From NCBI GenBank assembly GCA_945870115.1, contig CAMBRH010000197.1:1-6691 (forward strand): a DNA stretch of 6,691 nucleotides, read 5' to 3'. The DNA comes from Chitinophaga pinensis. GTDB lineage: Bacteria > Bacteroidota > Bacteroidia > Flavobacteriales_D > Crocinitomicaceae. The position numbers and the translations under genes were made by a program. Below, in pieces: positions 1 to 6,448 of the stretch; within the stretch, counting starts at the first letter, position 1; every line of letters starts with the position of its first letter. The notes beneath the pieces are model-generated. The model saw only the letters and a list, made by a program, of their open reading frames with translations, did no database searches and was not told where the DNA came from.

Positions 1-768
1 TTCTTCTTCTTTTAAAGAAAGTAAATTCTTAATATCGTCAAAGTCCAAAATTTTAGAAAATAATTGTTGTATTAATTCTATATTATCTACTTGCAATAAA
101 TTCATTGTTTCATTATTGAAATCAATTACAGAGATAAAATTTCCTTTAATTTGAAATAAAATAATCCCATTTCCTAGACTATTTACAATTTTTTTTAGGT
201 ATTTATTGTGATCCTGAATGGAATTTATCATTTTATTTCTACTGTGATAAATCAGCAAAAAGAAAACTCCTATGCATAAAAAGAGAATCAAAAATGTGTA
301 AAAAGTTGGGTCTTCATTTTTACCAAAATAAAAATGTATGAAAAGTAAAAAAGAAAAAGTATTGATAAAATAAATTAGTGAGAAATAAAATCGTTGTACA
401 GCAAAATTTAATATTGAAAATAAAGCAAAGAAAAAGCAAAAATCATAATTAGAAAATTTATTCAGACCCAAATCATAAATAACATAAAAAGTTATTGCGT
501 TAAAAAAGAAAAAATAAAGTAAAGGCATTTTTCCTTTAAAATAAGGAATTATCTTTTCAATTAATAAAATGACTGGGAATGCAAAAGTTCCTGAAAGTAC
601 AGCATAAAAATAGGATTGTGGAGCACCTATCCATTTGAATAAAAATGCAAATAATGGACACAGTAAAAAAGCAAAAATTAACAACAAAAATGTTAACCTT
701 TTTGAATCATCTCCTTTTTCAAAATAATCAAAAAAATGATGTTTACCTTTTTTATCTAACTTGTTCAT
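1..768 (-). CDS. Membrane sensor protein, probable histidine kinase (5' part, cut by window edge)
   Basis: An uninterrupted 256-codon reading frame starts at ATG 768-766 and runs off the left edge without a stop. The first in-frame codon upstream that matters is a TAA stop, so this ATG is the first possible ATG start. After a charged cytoplasmic-looking N-terminus (residues 1-24, beginning MNKLDKKGKHH) come about six hydrophobic segments, near 25-45, 53-71, 83-99, 109-124, 127-148 and 156-174. A basic/helical linker (175-195) follows, then a stretch beginning KIVNSLGNGIILFQ (193-206) that resembles the start of a PAS domain. Six membrane helices followed by a PAS-like segment is the usual layout of a membrane sensor histidine kinase in flavobacteria, but the dimerisation and ATPase domains lie outside the window. 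A GGDEF or other output domain cannot be excluded. The open frame and composition are directly seen; the kinase role is inferred. Confidence 0.72.
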   Translation of the reverse strand, partial: MNKLDKKGKHHFFDYFEKGDDSKRLTFLLLIFAFLLCPLFAFLFKWIGAPQSYFYAVLSGTFAFPVILLIEKIIPYFKGKMPLLYFFFFNAITFYVIYDLGLNKFSNYDFCFFFALFSILNFAVQRFYFSLIYFINTFSFLLFIHFYFGKNEDPTFYTFLILFLCIGVFFLLIYHSRNKMINSIQDHNKYLKKIVNSLGNGIILFQIKGNFISVIDFNNETMNLLQVDNIELIQQLFSKILDFDDIKNLLSLKEEE

Positions 769-1167
769 TAACAGTACTTTTAACCATTAAATTATGCTCG
801 ATTTATCAATGTACGATTTTAAATTCAAATTAACAAATTATTTTTCTACCTGTTTTTAAATAATAAAAAGAAAAGAATTTTTATAAATTAAAGATTTTAT
901 TCCTTTTATTAAGGGTGTTTATAAGTTCATAAATTTATTAATTTTATTTGAATAATTAACTTATTACACAAATGTATCTGTTTATTAACAGTAAAAAGTG
1001 ATATAAAAGTCTGATAATGATATAAATTTAATATTTAGTTAACAATTGTTTAAAACTAAGTGTGTTTATAAAAAAGAATTTTTTCATTAACATTTGGCCT
1101 ATAATTCTCTGTTGATAAATAAAAAAATCTTTCAAAAACTTTACTTGTTATATTAAATTAAATTTTT

Positions 1168-1196
1168 CAAATGTATTTTTTAATTTTATAAAACAA
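1168..1196 (-). promoter_or_regulatory. Candidate Bacteroidetes-type promoter reading towards the sensor gene
   Basis: On the minus strand, TTG (1196-1194) is followed after 18 bp by TACATTTG (1175-1168). This fits the flavobacterial vegetative promoter pattern TTG-N17-23-TAnnTTTG. Transcription would start near 1161 and reach the sensor gene after a leader of roughly 390 nt, or make a short noncoding transcript. A second TACATTTG lies at 976-969 on the same strand but has no TTG at the right distance. The motifs are easy to find in AT-rich DNA, so confidence is moderate to low. Confidence 0.38.
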
Positions 1197-1223
1197 GCCT
1201 AAGTTATGATTCTTTTTAAAAGT

Positions 1224-1232
1224 TTATGCACA
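1224..1232 (-). promoter_or_regulatory. Exact DnaA box (TTATGCACA)
   Basis: TTATGCACA matches the DnaA box consensus TTATNCACA at all fixed positions. It faces the exact box at 1249-1257 in inverted orientation with a 16-bp gap. Both lie about 130-150 bp upstream of the rpiB start. The match is seen in sequence; binding by DnaA is inferred. Confidence 0.5.
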
Positions 1233-1248
1233 AAGGAACAATAATAAC

Positions 1249-1257
1249 TGTGAATAA
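1249..1257 (+). promoter_or_regulatory. Exact DnaA box (TGTGAATAA)
   Basis: TGTGAATAA is the reverse complement of TTATTCACA and fits the consensus exactly. With the box at 1224-1232 it forms an inverted pair. A single exact box could be chance in such DNA, but the pair and five near-matches in the same 430 bp make chance less likely. Confidence 0.5.
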
Positions 1258-1346
1258 GTTTAATTTAACAAAGCTTGAATTTCAGTTCATTAACCAAAAC
1301 TAAAAAAATCAATTGTCGATAATTACCATCGTTTGTTAATAAACTT

Positions 1347-1354
1347 TATCTTTG
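1347..1354 (+). promoter_or_regulatory. Candidate -7 element of the rpiB promoter (TATCTTTG)
   Basis: TATCTTTG matches the Bacteroidetes -7 consensus TAnnTTTG and lies 26 bp before the rpiB ATG, which would give a leader of about 20 nt. No TTG occurs 17-23 bp upstream; the nearest (1333-1335) is only 11 bp away, so the -33 element is poor. A DnaA-like TGTTAATAA (1334-1342) sits directly upstream of the element and could matter for regulation. Confidence 0.45.
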
Positions 1355-1380
1355 AAGAAAATTGTAAAAAATCAACAAAA

Positions 1381-1815
1381 ATGAAAAAAATTGTTCCAAT
1401 CGGATGCGATCACGCAGGCTTTGAATTAAAGACAAAAATAATCAATTATTTGGAAAATAAAGGATATGAAATCAACGATAAAGGATGTTATTCTGTGGAA
1501 AGTATTGATTACCCTGATTTTGCTCATCCTGTGGCAGAATATGTCGAAAACCATAAAGACACACTAGGGATTTTACTATGTGGAAGTGGAAACGGAATTA
1601 ACATGACAGCAAATAAACACCAAGGAGTTAGAAGTGCTTTGTGTTGGACAGTAGAAATTGCAAAATTAGCACGTGAACACAATAATGCAAATATTTTAAC
1701 GCTTCCAGCTAGATTTATTAGTGAAGAATTGGCTTTAGATATAGTTGCTGTTTTTTTTACCACAAATTTTGAGGGTGGAAGACATCAATTAAGAGTTGAA
1801 AAAATTGCTTTATAA
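1381..1815 (+). CDS. rpiB: Ribose-5-phosphate isomerase B
   Basis: This cytoplasmic enzyme of the pentose phosphate pathway interconverts ribose 5-phosphate and ribulose 5-phosphate. The 144-residue product has the usual length of the RpiB/LacA/LacB family. Family landmarks are visible: GCDHAGF at 8-14 (with His11), DYPDFA at 43-48, the active-site loop CGSGNGINM at 67-75 (Cys67 corresponds to the catalytic Cys66 of E. coli RpiB, followed by the anion-hole glycines), HNNAN at 100-104 (His100 corresponds to E. coli His99), and GGRHQLRVE near the C-terminus, where the arginines bind phosphate. ATG 1381 is chosen because RpiB proteins begin just before GCDHAG. The frame stays open upstream to a TTG at 1333, but that would add 16 atypical residues and overlap the likely promoter. 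It is followed after 23 bp by the M28 peptidase gene and is probably the first gene of a three-gene unit. Confidence 0.95.
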   Translation: MKKIVPIGCDHAGFELKTKIINYLENKGYEINDKGCYSVESIDYPDFAHPVAEYVENHKDTLGILLCGSGNGINMTANKHQGVRSALCWTVEIAKLAREHNNANILTLPARFISEELALDIVAVFFTTNFEGGRHQLRVEKIAL

Positions 1816-1838
1816 ATTTTGACCTCAAAACAATAAGG

Positions 1839-3227
1839 ATGTTTTTAAAAAAGGTTTTTTCTGCAGTATTTGTTCTGTGCACTTCTTTAAGTTTTTCTCA
1901 AGAAGAAATAAACGTAGCAAAAAAATATGCCTCAAAAATTGATTCCGTAAAAATAAGGCAATATGTTTCCGTTTTGGCTTCAGATTCTTTAGAAGGAAGA
2001 GACACAGGCACAGAAGGACAAAAAAAAGCAGCAGCTTATATTCAAAATAAATTCAGGGAGTTTGGCTTGGATTCTTTGTCAACAGGATATTTGCAGCAAT
2101 TTCCTTTGTACAAAAAAAACAAATCAGCGATTTTATATTTTAATAAACTAAAATTAAATTTTCCCGAAGATTTCGGATTTCATGGTTTTTATGATTCAGA
2201 TTTCTTAGCAGAAAACGATGTTGACAACACCTTAATTAAGGTTGTTGCTTGGGATAAATTTAAAAAAGATAAATTTTATTTAAACAATCAAGTCAATTCG
2301 TTAATCATTACAGTAAATTCTTACTTGGAAGTAGATTTTGATTTAATAAAAACACGAAAAATAAAAAATGTTTTCTTTATCTGTAAATTTTACAACGAAA
2401 GTTACTTTACAAAATATACGGACGGCGAATTGACTTTTTCTACTAAAGGAGATTCAAAGAACCCACAACGTTTGTTTTTCATCAATCGAAAAAAGTTAAA
2501 AGAAAAAAAAGCGTTGAACTCTATTCAAGTAAAAATCAATCCTTTGGATGAAGTTTTAACCGAAAACGTAATCGCTTACGTTGAAGGTTCAGATTCCATA
2601 TTAAAAAAAGAGTTTATAGTAATTTCAGCACATTACGATCATTTAGGTATAAAAAACGGAGAAATTTATAATGGAGCAGATGATAACGGTTCTGGAACTT
2701 CAGCTTTAATTGAATTAGCTCGTATTTTTCAAGAGGCTAAAAAGAACAATGAAAACCCGAAAAGATCGATTTTATTTATCTGTTTCACAGGAGAAGAACA
2801 TGGGCTTTTTGGTTCAGATTATTACAGTCAACATCCTTTAATTCCATTAAAAAACACAGTTGCGGATTTTAACATTGACATGATTGGAAGAAAGGATTCG
2901 GAGAAAGAAAAATCACAACTTTCTGTTTATGTTATTGGTTCAGATAAAATAAGTTATCAATTTCACAAAAAACACGAAGAAATCGCAAAACTTAATTCAA
3001 ATTTACGTTTAGATTATAAATACAATGATTTTAACGACAAAGAAAAATTATATTACCGCTCAGATCATTATAATTTTGCGAAAAATGGGATACCAAGTAT
3101 CTTTTATTTCGGAGGTTTTCACTCAGATTATCACATGCCAACAGACGATATTGAGAAATTAAATTTTACAAAAATTAAAGCAATTTCGGAGTTGGTGTTT
3201 TTTACAGCTTGGGGATTTGGGATGTAG
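1839..3227 (+). CDS. Exported M28 family zinc peptidase
   Basis: A 462-residue protein with an N-terminal signal peptide (basic KK at 4-5, hydrophobic 6-18, probable cleavage near FSQ at 19-21), so it should act in the periplasm or outside the cell. The M28 di-zinc aminopeptidase motifs occur in order: SAHYDHLG with His265, GADDNGSG with the bridging aspartate at 281/282, FTGEE with the general base Glu319 and ligand Glu320, NIDMIGR with Asp347, SDHYNF at 408-413, and HSDYHMPTDD with ligand His432. All expected metal-binding and catalytic residues are present, so it should be active. The opening ASDSLEGRDTGTEG (47-60) is typical of bacterial M28 proteins. Residues about 90-240 lack a motif I recognise; at this position many relatives carry a PA domain, and this may be a diverged version. 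Substrate is unknown; an aminopeptidase role is usual for the family. Gaps of 23 and 22 bp to its neighbours suggest co-transcription. Confidence 0.92.
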   Translation: MFLKKVFSAVFVLCTSLSFSQEEINVAKKYASKIDSVKIRQYVSVLASDSLEGRDTGTEGQKKAAAYIQNKFREFGLDSLSTGYLQQFPLYKKNKSAILYFNKLKLNFPEDFGFHGFYDSDFLAENDVDNTLIKVVAWDKFKKDKFYLNNQVNSLIITVNSYLEVDFDLIKTRKIKNVFFICKFYNESYFTKYTDGELTFSTKGDSKNPQRLFFINRKKLKEKKALNSIQVKINPLDEVLTENVIAYVEGSDSILKKEFIVISAHYDHLGIKNGEIYNGADDNGSGTSALIELARIFQEAKKNNENPKRSILFICFTGEEHGLFGSDYYSQHPLIPLKNTVADFNIDMIGRKDSEKEKSQLSVYVIGSDKISYQFHKKHEEIAKLNSNLRLDYKYNDFNDKEKLYYRSDHYNFAKNGIPSIFYFGGFHSDYHMPTDDIEKLNFTKIKAISELVFFTAWGFGM

Positions 3228-3249
3228 TTTTACACAATAAAATTAAAAA

Positions 3250-4554
3250 ATGGGGCTATTCGGATTTTCTAGAAAACAAAAAGATATTAAGTTTTTTATT
3301 TCAGAGCAAGATAGAATTTGGGTAGAAGACAATTTTAAATGGATTTTAGAATCCTTTGGATATCCTTTGCAAAATTTAGAGCCAATTTTATTTTCTAAAG
3401 ACTTTTTCCCAGAAACATTTAAAGCAGAAAAAATTGAAATTAATAATTTAATCGAAGATTTGTCGGGTCTATTAGTTTTGGATTCAAAGAAAATTTCTTT
3501 TGAAACAGAAGAAGATTTTAGAGATATTGAAGGACTTCCTTTTAAAACAGAAGGCTCAAATTTTGAAATAGTAACAGAAATAGCAAACAATAAATATAAA
3601 ATAGTAATTGCTAAAAGTTTACTAAAAAATTCAAAGCGACTTTTATATAAGTTAATATGTGAATTTATTGAAATAAAACTTAAAGAAAGTAAATTAAATT
3701 TTGATACCGGATATGACACAGATTTGTTTATTTTAATTGCCGGAATATACTTTGGTTTTGGAGTAATATTTTCACAAAATCAAATAGACAATGGTAGTTT
3801 TGATGAAGGAATGTATGTCACCAAATGGAATTTTGTTTCAGCAATGCCAAATGAAACAATGGTTTATGCATTAGCAATTTATTCCAAACTTACCGACAAC
3901 GATAAACCAAATTGGTTAGAAAAAATGCCGAACGAACTAAGGGTGTTTTTTCCAAAAGCTCTTGAACACTTTAATAGTTTTTCGAATGATCTTTTTAGTG
4001 AAAGTGAATTAGAAATATTAAGCTTATTTAATAACGCTGAAATTGAATATAAAAATAAAAACTTTGCTGCTGGTATTTTATCTTTAGAAAAAATTATGTT
4101 TTTAACTAAAGATGAAATGGTAAAGGCACAAGTTTACAACGATATTGGTTATAATCAAATAAGAATGAATGATTTGGAAAATAGTGTTCCCAATTTTTAT
4201 CAAGCTTTAAAAATTGATTCAAATTATGGATTTGCCTTAGATAATTTAGCTTATGTAAATATTATCTCTGGTCAATTAGAAATAGGAAAAGAATACATTG
4301 AAAAAGCAATAAAAACCGAAAATAGTGATAACGCATACTCGAATAGAAATTTTGCATTGTATTATTTTGCAAAAGGAGAAATGCTAGAAGCAGAGAAGTA
4401 TTTTCACAAAGCTTTAGATTCATCTACTAATAGTGTTGATTTTTTAGAATTTCATTATGCAGAATTTCTTTTTGCTCAAAATAAATTTGATGAAGGTCAA
4501 ATATATTTAAAAAAAGCCAAGGAAAAAGGTGAGTATAAAAAGCATAATTCGTAA
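3250..4554 (+). CDS. TPR protein with a degenerate metalloprotease-like N-terminal domain
   Basis: A 434-residue protein with no signal peptide or membrane segment, so probably cytoplasmic. The C-terminal part from about 256 to 428 consists of around five tetratricopeptide repeats (near 256-290, 293-326, 327-360, 361-394, 396-428), recognisable by the spaced small/aromatic positions in, for example, NDIGYNQIRMNDLENSVPNF and the ALKID and KAL turns; these normally bind partner proteins. The N-terminal part (about 15-245) resembles, from memory, a Bacteroidetes family in which an HExxH zinc motif is followed some 20 residues later by an acidic residue and then a conserved FGFG stretch. Here the corresponding positions read CEFIE (137-141), Asp158 and YFGFG (167-171), so the zinc histidines are lost while the surroundings are kept. 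This suggests a catalytically dead scaffold. TPRs are clear; the protease relationship is an inference. It ends 15 bp from the end of the converging TlpA-like gene, with no obvious terminator. Confidence 0.85.
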   Translation: MGLFGFSRKQKDIKFFISEQDRIWVEDNFKWILESFGYPLQNLEPILFSKDFFPETFKAEKIEINNLIEDLSGLLVLDSKKISFETEEDFRDIEGLPFKTEGSNFEIVTEIANNKYKIVIAKSLLKNSKRLLYKLICEFIEIKLKESKLNFDTGYDTDLFILIAGIYFGFGVIFSQNQIDNGSFDEGMYVTKWNFVSAMPNETMVYALAIYSKLTDNDKPNWLEKMPNELRVFFPKALEHFNSFSNDLFSESELEILSLFNNAEIEYKNKNFAAGILSLEKIMFLTKDEMVKAQVYNDIGYNQIRMNDLENSVPNFYQALKIDSNYGFALDNLAYVNIISGQLEIGKEYIEKAIKTENSDNAYSNRNFALYYFAKGEMLEAEKYFHKALDSSTNSVDFLEFHYAEFLFAQNKFDEGQIYLKKAKEKGEYKKHNS

Positions 4555-4569
4555 AAAAATCTACAACTT

Positions 4570-5793
4570 CTATTTCAACAACTCTTTAATTAAATCTTCT
4601 GTTTCCTTAATAAAATCTGTATAAATTTTTCCAGTTCCTGGACCATTAAAACCTGTATGAATTTTTGCCACTTGACCATTTTTATCAAGAAAAATTGCAG
4701 TAGGGTAGGAGATAATTTGATTTAACATAGAGAATTGTTCAGAGGCCAAAGCTTTATTTGCTTGACCACCAATTAAGAAGGTAAAATCTAAATTTAAACG
4801 CGATTTCAACAATTTTACTTTTTGAACTTGCTCTTCAAACACAGTTGGAGTTTCATATGCCACAGAAATGATTTCCAAACCAGCTTCGTGATATTTAGCA
4901 TACATTTCTTTTAAAAATTTGGTTTCATCCAAGCAATTTGGACACCAAGTTCCCATGATTTGTACAATTGTAACTTTATTTTTAGATTGTTCATTTGGAA
5001 ACAAAAATTCTTTTCCTGATAAATCTTTTAATTTGAATGCAAAAGGATCTTTTTTCACCAAGTAGGTTAATGAATCAGGATTTCTAAGTTCAAAATTTTC
5101 GTCACGATTTGCAATCCATTTTGTTTGATAATGCTTACCTGAGAAAAATTCTCCTTGTATCTCACCATTAATTATTTTTCCTAAAAAATAAAATGCGTGT
5201 GAACCATCAAAAGCAGCAAGTTCCAAAAAATCATTGCACGCAAGTCCTTCTAAAAAACGATAATCTCCTGTTTCAGTTAAAAACGTTCCCGTTATTTTTT
5301 GAGAATAATCTCCGGATTTAAAAACACCAACCGCAAACTCTTCATCTTCCGTTTTAGGACTAAAAGTTGTTTTCCATTTTCCAGTCAGGTTTAAAGGTTT
5401 TTGTTGGTAGCAAACATTTTTTCCTAAATTCAAATTTGCACCAAAAGGAATTCTGTAATTATCTCCTTTATTTAGATTTGTCCAAGCACCAGAAATCTCC
5501 GTTTTGTTTTTTACTACAAAACGTATGAAAGAATGAAAATGAGGAAAATCAATTTGAAAAGAATCATTAATTGTTTTAATTGAACTCAATTCAATTTTTT
5601 CTTCAGCATTGTGAATTGTAAAAATAGGTTTCTTTTTAGAACCAGAAATTTGTAAGTGAAATGGAAGTTTTGTTGAATTATTTAACTGCAAATAAGCTGA
5701 CCAAGCTCCTTTTTTTAGATATTTGTAGCTCTGTGAGTATGTATAAGTTGAGAATAAAACAACTATTACGCTGAAATACAGTAATTTAATCAA
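4570..5793 (-). CDS. Exported TlpA-like thioredoxin-fold protein with duplicated N-terminal beta domain
   Basis: The 407-residue product has a signal peptide (MIKLLYFSVIVVLF, likely cleaved near YSQ at 19-21) without a lipobox cysteine, pointing to the periplasm. The C-terminal part (about 248-405) is a TlpA/AhpC-TSA thioredoxin fold: the redox motif WCPNC at 283-287 follows the strand VTIVQIMGT, and the cis-proline loop SYPTAIFLD is at 362-370. Such proteins reduce or transfer disulfides in envelope proteins. Residues about 25-120 and 135-230 look like two copies of one beta-rich unit: both open with GxW and close with a G-containing strand before a Tyr/Lys-rich turn (SGAWTN... and QGEFFS...). 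The start is TTG 5793: an in-frame TAA lies 18 bp upstream, there is no upstream ATG, and the next in-frame ATG is deep in the protein near residue 280. Cys128 and Cys186 lie outside the redox motif. The gene diverges from the ECF sigma gene and converges with the TPR gene. Confidence 0.88.
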   Translation of the reverse strand: MIKLLYFSVIVVLFSTYTYSQSYKYLKKGAWSAYLQLNNSTKLPFHLQISGSKKKPIFTIHNAEEKIELSSIKTINDSFQIDFPHFHSFIRFVVKNKTEISGAWTNLNKGDNYRIPFGANLNLGKNVCYQQKPLNLTGKWKTTFSPKTEDEEFAVGVFKSGDYSQKITGTFLTETGDYRFLEGLACNDFLELAAFDGSHAFYFLGKIINGEIQGEFFSGKHYQTKWIANRDENFELRNPDSLTYLVKKDPFAFKLKDLSGKEFLFPNEQSKNKVTIVQIMGTWCPNCLDETKFLKEMYAKYHEAGLEIISVAYETPTVFEEQVQKVKLLKSRLNLDFTFLIGGQANKALASEQFSMLNQIISYPTAIFLDKNGQVAKIHTGFNGPGTGKIYTDFIKETEDLIKELLK

Positions 5794-5816
5794 TTTATTT
5801 GTTTTGGTTTACAGTG

Positions 5817-5846
5817 CTAAATTAATTATTTTTAAGCGTGATGCAA
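5817..5846 (-). promoter_or_regulatory. Candidate promoter of the TlpA-like gene
   Basis: On the minus strand TTG (5846-5844) is followed after 19 bp by TAATTTAG (5824-5817), which has one mismatch to TAnnTTTG. Spacing is ideal for a Bacteroidetes vegetative promoter, and transcription would start near 5810, giving a leader of roughly 16 nt before the TTG start. Its upstream element lies within the -35 region of the proposed ECF promoter on the other strand. Confidence 0.45.
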
Positions 5847-5870
5847 CTTTTTATTATAAATAACAGTCTA
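5842..5870 (+). promoter_or_regulatory. Candidate ECF-type promoter of the sigma factor gene
   Basis: TGCAACTTT (5842-5850) followed by GTCTA (5866-5870), with 18 bp between AAC and GTC, fits the general ECF sigma promoter layout of an AAC -35 core and a GTC -10 core. Transcription would start around 5877, about 10 nt before the ATG of the sigma gene. ECF sigma factors commonly activate their own promoter, so autoregulation is likely. The motif is seen; its use is inferred. Confidence 0.5.
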
Positions 5871-5887
5871 TGTATAGAGTTTAAGTT

Positions 5888-6424
5888 ATGGATGAACTAA
5901 CATTAATAAACGAATGTATAAAGGGAAATCCAACGGCTCAAAAAAAGTTGTTTGAAAAGTTTGCGCCTAAAATGATGTTTGTATGTTTGCGTTATTGCAA
6001 AGATTCAAACGATGCGGAAGATGTGCTCCAAGAAGGATTTATAAAAGTATTTGGTTCCTTATCTAAATACAAACACGAAGGATCCTTTGAAGGTTGGATG
6101 CGTCGGGTTTTTGTAAATACGAGTTTGGATTTTTTAAGAAAAGAAAAGCAGTTAAGTTCAACTTCATCTTATGAGGATGTTGATTACAAAATTCACGATG
6201 ATTATTCCACTTCTGGAGCTTTGGAAGCAGAAGATTTGATGAAAATCATTATGAAGTTGCCAAAAGGGTATCAAGTAGTTTTTAATTTGTTTGCTATTGA
6301 AGGATACACACACAAAGAAATAGCTGAATTACTTGGAATTTCTGAAGACACATCAAAATCACAATATTTTAGAGCAAGAGCTTCGTTGAAGAATTATTTA
6401 GAGAAAGAGGATAAAAAGTTATGA
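5888..6424 (+). CDS. ECF-type RNA polymerase sigma factor
   Basis: A 178-residue sigma-70 family protein of the extracytoplasmic-function group: it has regions 2 and 4 only and a typical ECF length. Region 2 spans about 18-86 and contains DAEDVLQEGFIKVF (42-55), which binds the beta' clamp and melts the -10 element, followed by GSFEGWMRRVFVN (65-77). Region 4 spans about 119-172 with LPKGYQVVFNLF and the helix-turn-helix GYTHKEIAELLGIS (139-152) that reads the -35 element. The linker 87-115 is acidic and serine-rich. The ATG at 5888 gives the standard N-terminus directly before region 2. It is preceded by a candidate ECF promoter and followed by a probable membrane anti-sigma factor, a typical self-regulated pair. 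The signal it responds to cannot be read from the sequence. Confidence 0.95.
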   Translation: MDELTLINECIKGNPTAQKKLFEKFAPKMMFVCLRYCKDSNDAEDVLQEGFIKVFGSLSKYKHEGSFEGWMRRVFVNTSLDFLRKEKQLSSTSSYEDVDYKIHDDYSTSGALEAEDLMKIIMKLPKGYQVVFNLFAIEGYTHKEIAELLGISEDTSKSQYFRARASLKNYLEKEDKKL

Positions 6425-6448
6425 ATTATGAGTATTGAGTTATGAATT
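6418..6448 (+). repeat. Short direct repeat (GTTATGAATT, 21-bp period) at the sigma/anti-sigma junction
   Basis: GTTATGAATT occurs at 6418-6427 and again at 6439-6448, with a related TTATGAGT between them. The first copy includes the end and stop codon (TGA 6422-6424) of the sigma gene. The unit produces three ATGA tetranucleotides (6421, 6428, 6442), each an overlapping stop/start. None of these ATGs is in the anti-sigma frame; each opens only a five-codon frame. The 21-bp spacing suggests a local duplication, and similar TTATGA-type simple repeats seem common between genes in flavobacteria (recollection, not checked here). Confidence 0.65.

Larger units (their letters stand above)
769..1380. 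other. Long AT-rich gene-free region with a cluster of DnaA-box-like sites
   Basis: No convincing coding frame lies on either strand between the start of the sensor gene (minus) and rpiB (plus), so the stretch separates two divergent genes. By hand count the G+C content over 901-1260 is about 18%. It contains two exact TTATNCACA boxes (1224-1232 and 1249-1257) and five copies of the one-mismatch form TGTTNATAA, at 916-924 (+), 982-990 (-), 1063-1071 (+), 1110-1118 (+) and 1334-1342 (+). Several minus-strand TACATTTG promoter elements are also present. AT-richness plus clustered DnaA boxes is what a bacterial replication origin looks like. However, no dnaA, dnaN or other replication gene is in the window, so origin function is a hypothesis only. 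Confidence 0.45.

Noticed and set aside
645..833. Plus-strand open frame of 62 codons
   Set aside because: It lies mostly antisense to the well-supported sensor gene, has low-complexity composition and no recognisable motif.
961..970. TTATTACACA as a further DnaA box
   Set aside because: It needs an inserted base to fit TTATNCACA, so it was not counted in the cluster.
969..976. Second minus-strand TACATTTG element as a promoter of the sensor gene
   Set aside because: The -7 motif is perfect but no TTG occurs 17-23 bp upstream on that strand, so it is not listed as a promoter.
1333..1380. TTG at 1333 as the start of rpiB
   Set aside because: It adds 16 residues not typical of RpiB and would place the start upstream of the likely TATCTTTG promoter element; ATG 1381 gives the normal family length.
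1524..1763. Minus-strand open frame of 79 codons
   Set aside because: It is entirely antisense to the conserved core of rpiB and shows no motif of its own.
3243..3719. Minus-strand open frame of 158 codons
   Set aside because: Antisense to the start of the TPR gene; serine/isoleucine/lysine-rich composition typical of a reverse-strand shadow in AT-rich DNA.
4540..4590. Bidirectional terminator between the converging TPR and TlpA-like genes
   Set aside because: Only A- and T-rich stretches are present; I found no stable inverted repeat.
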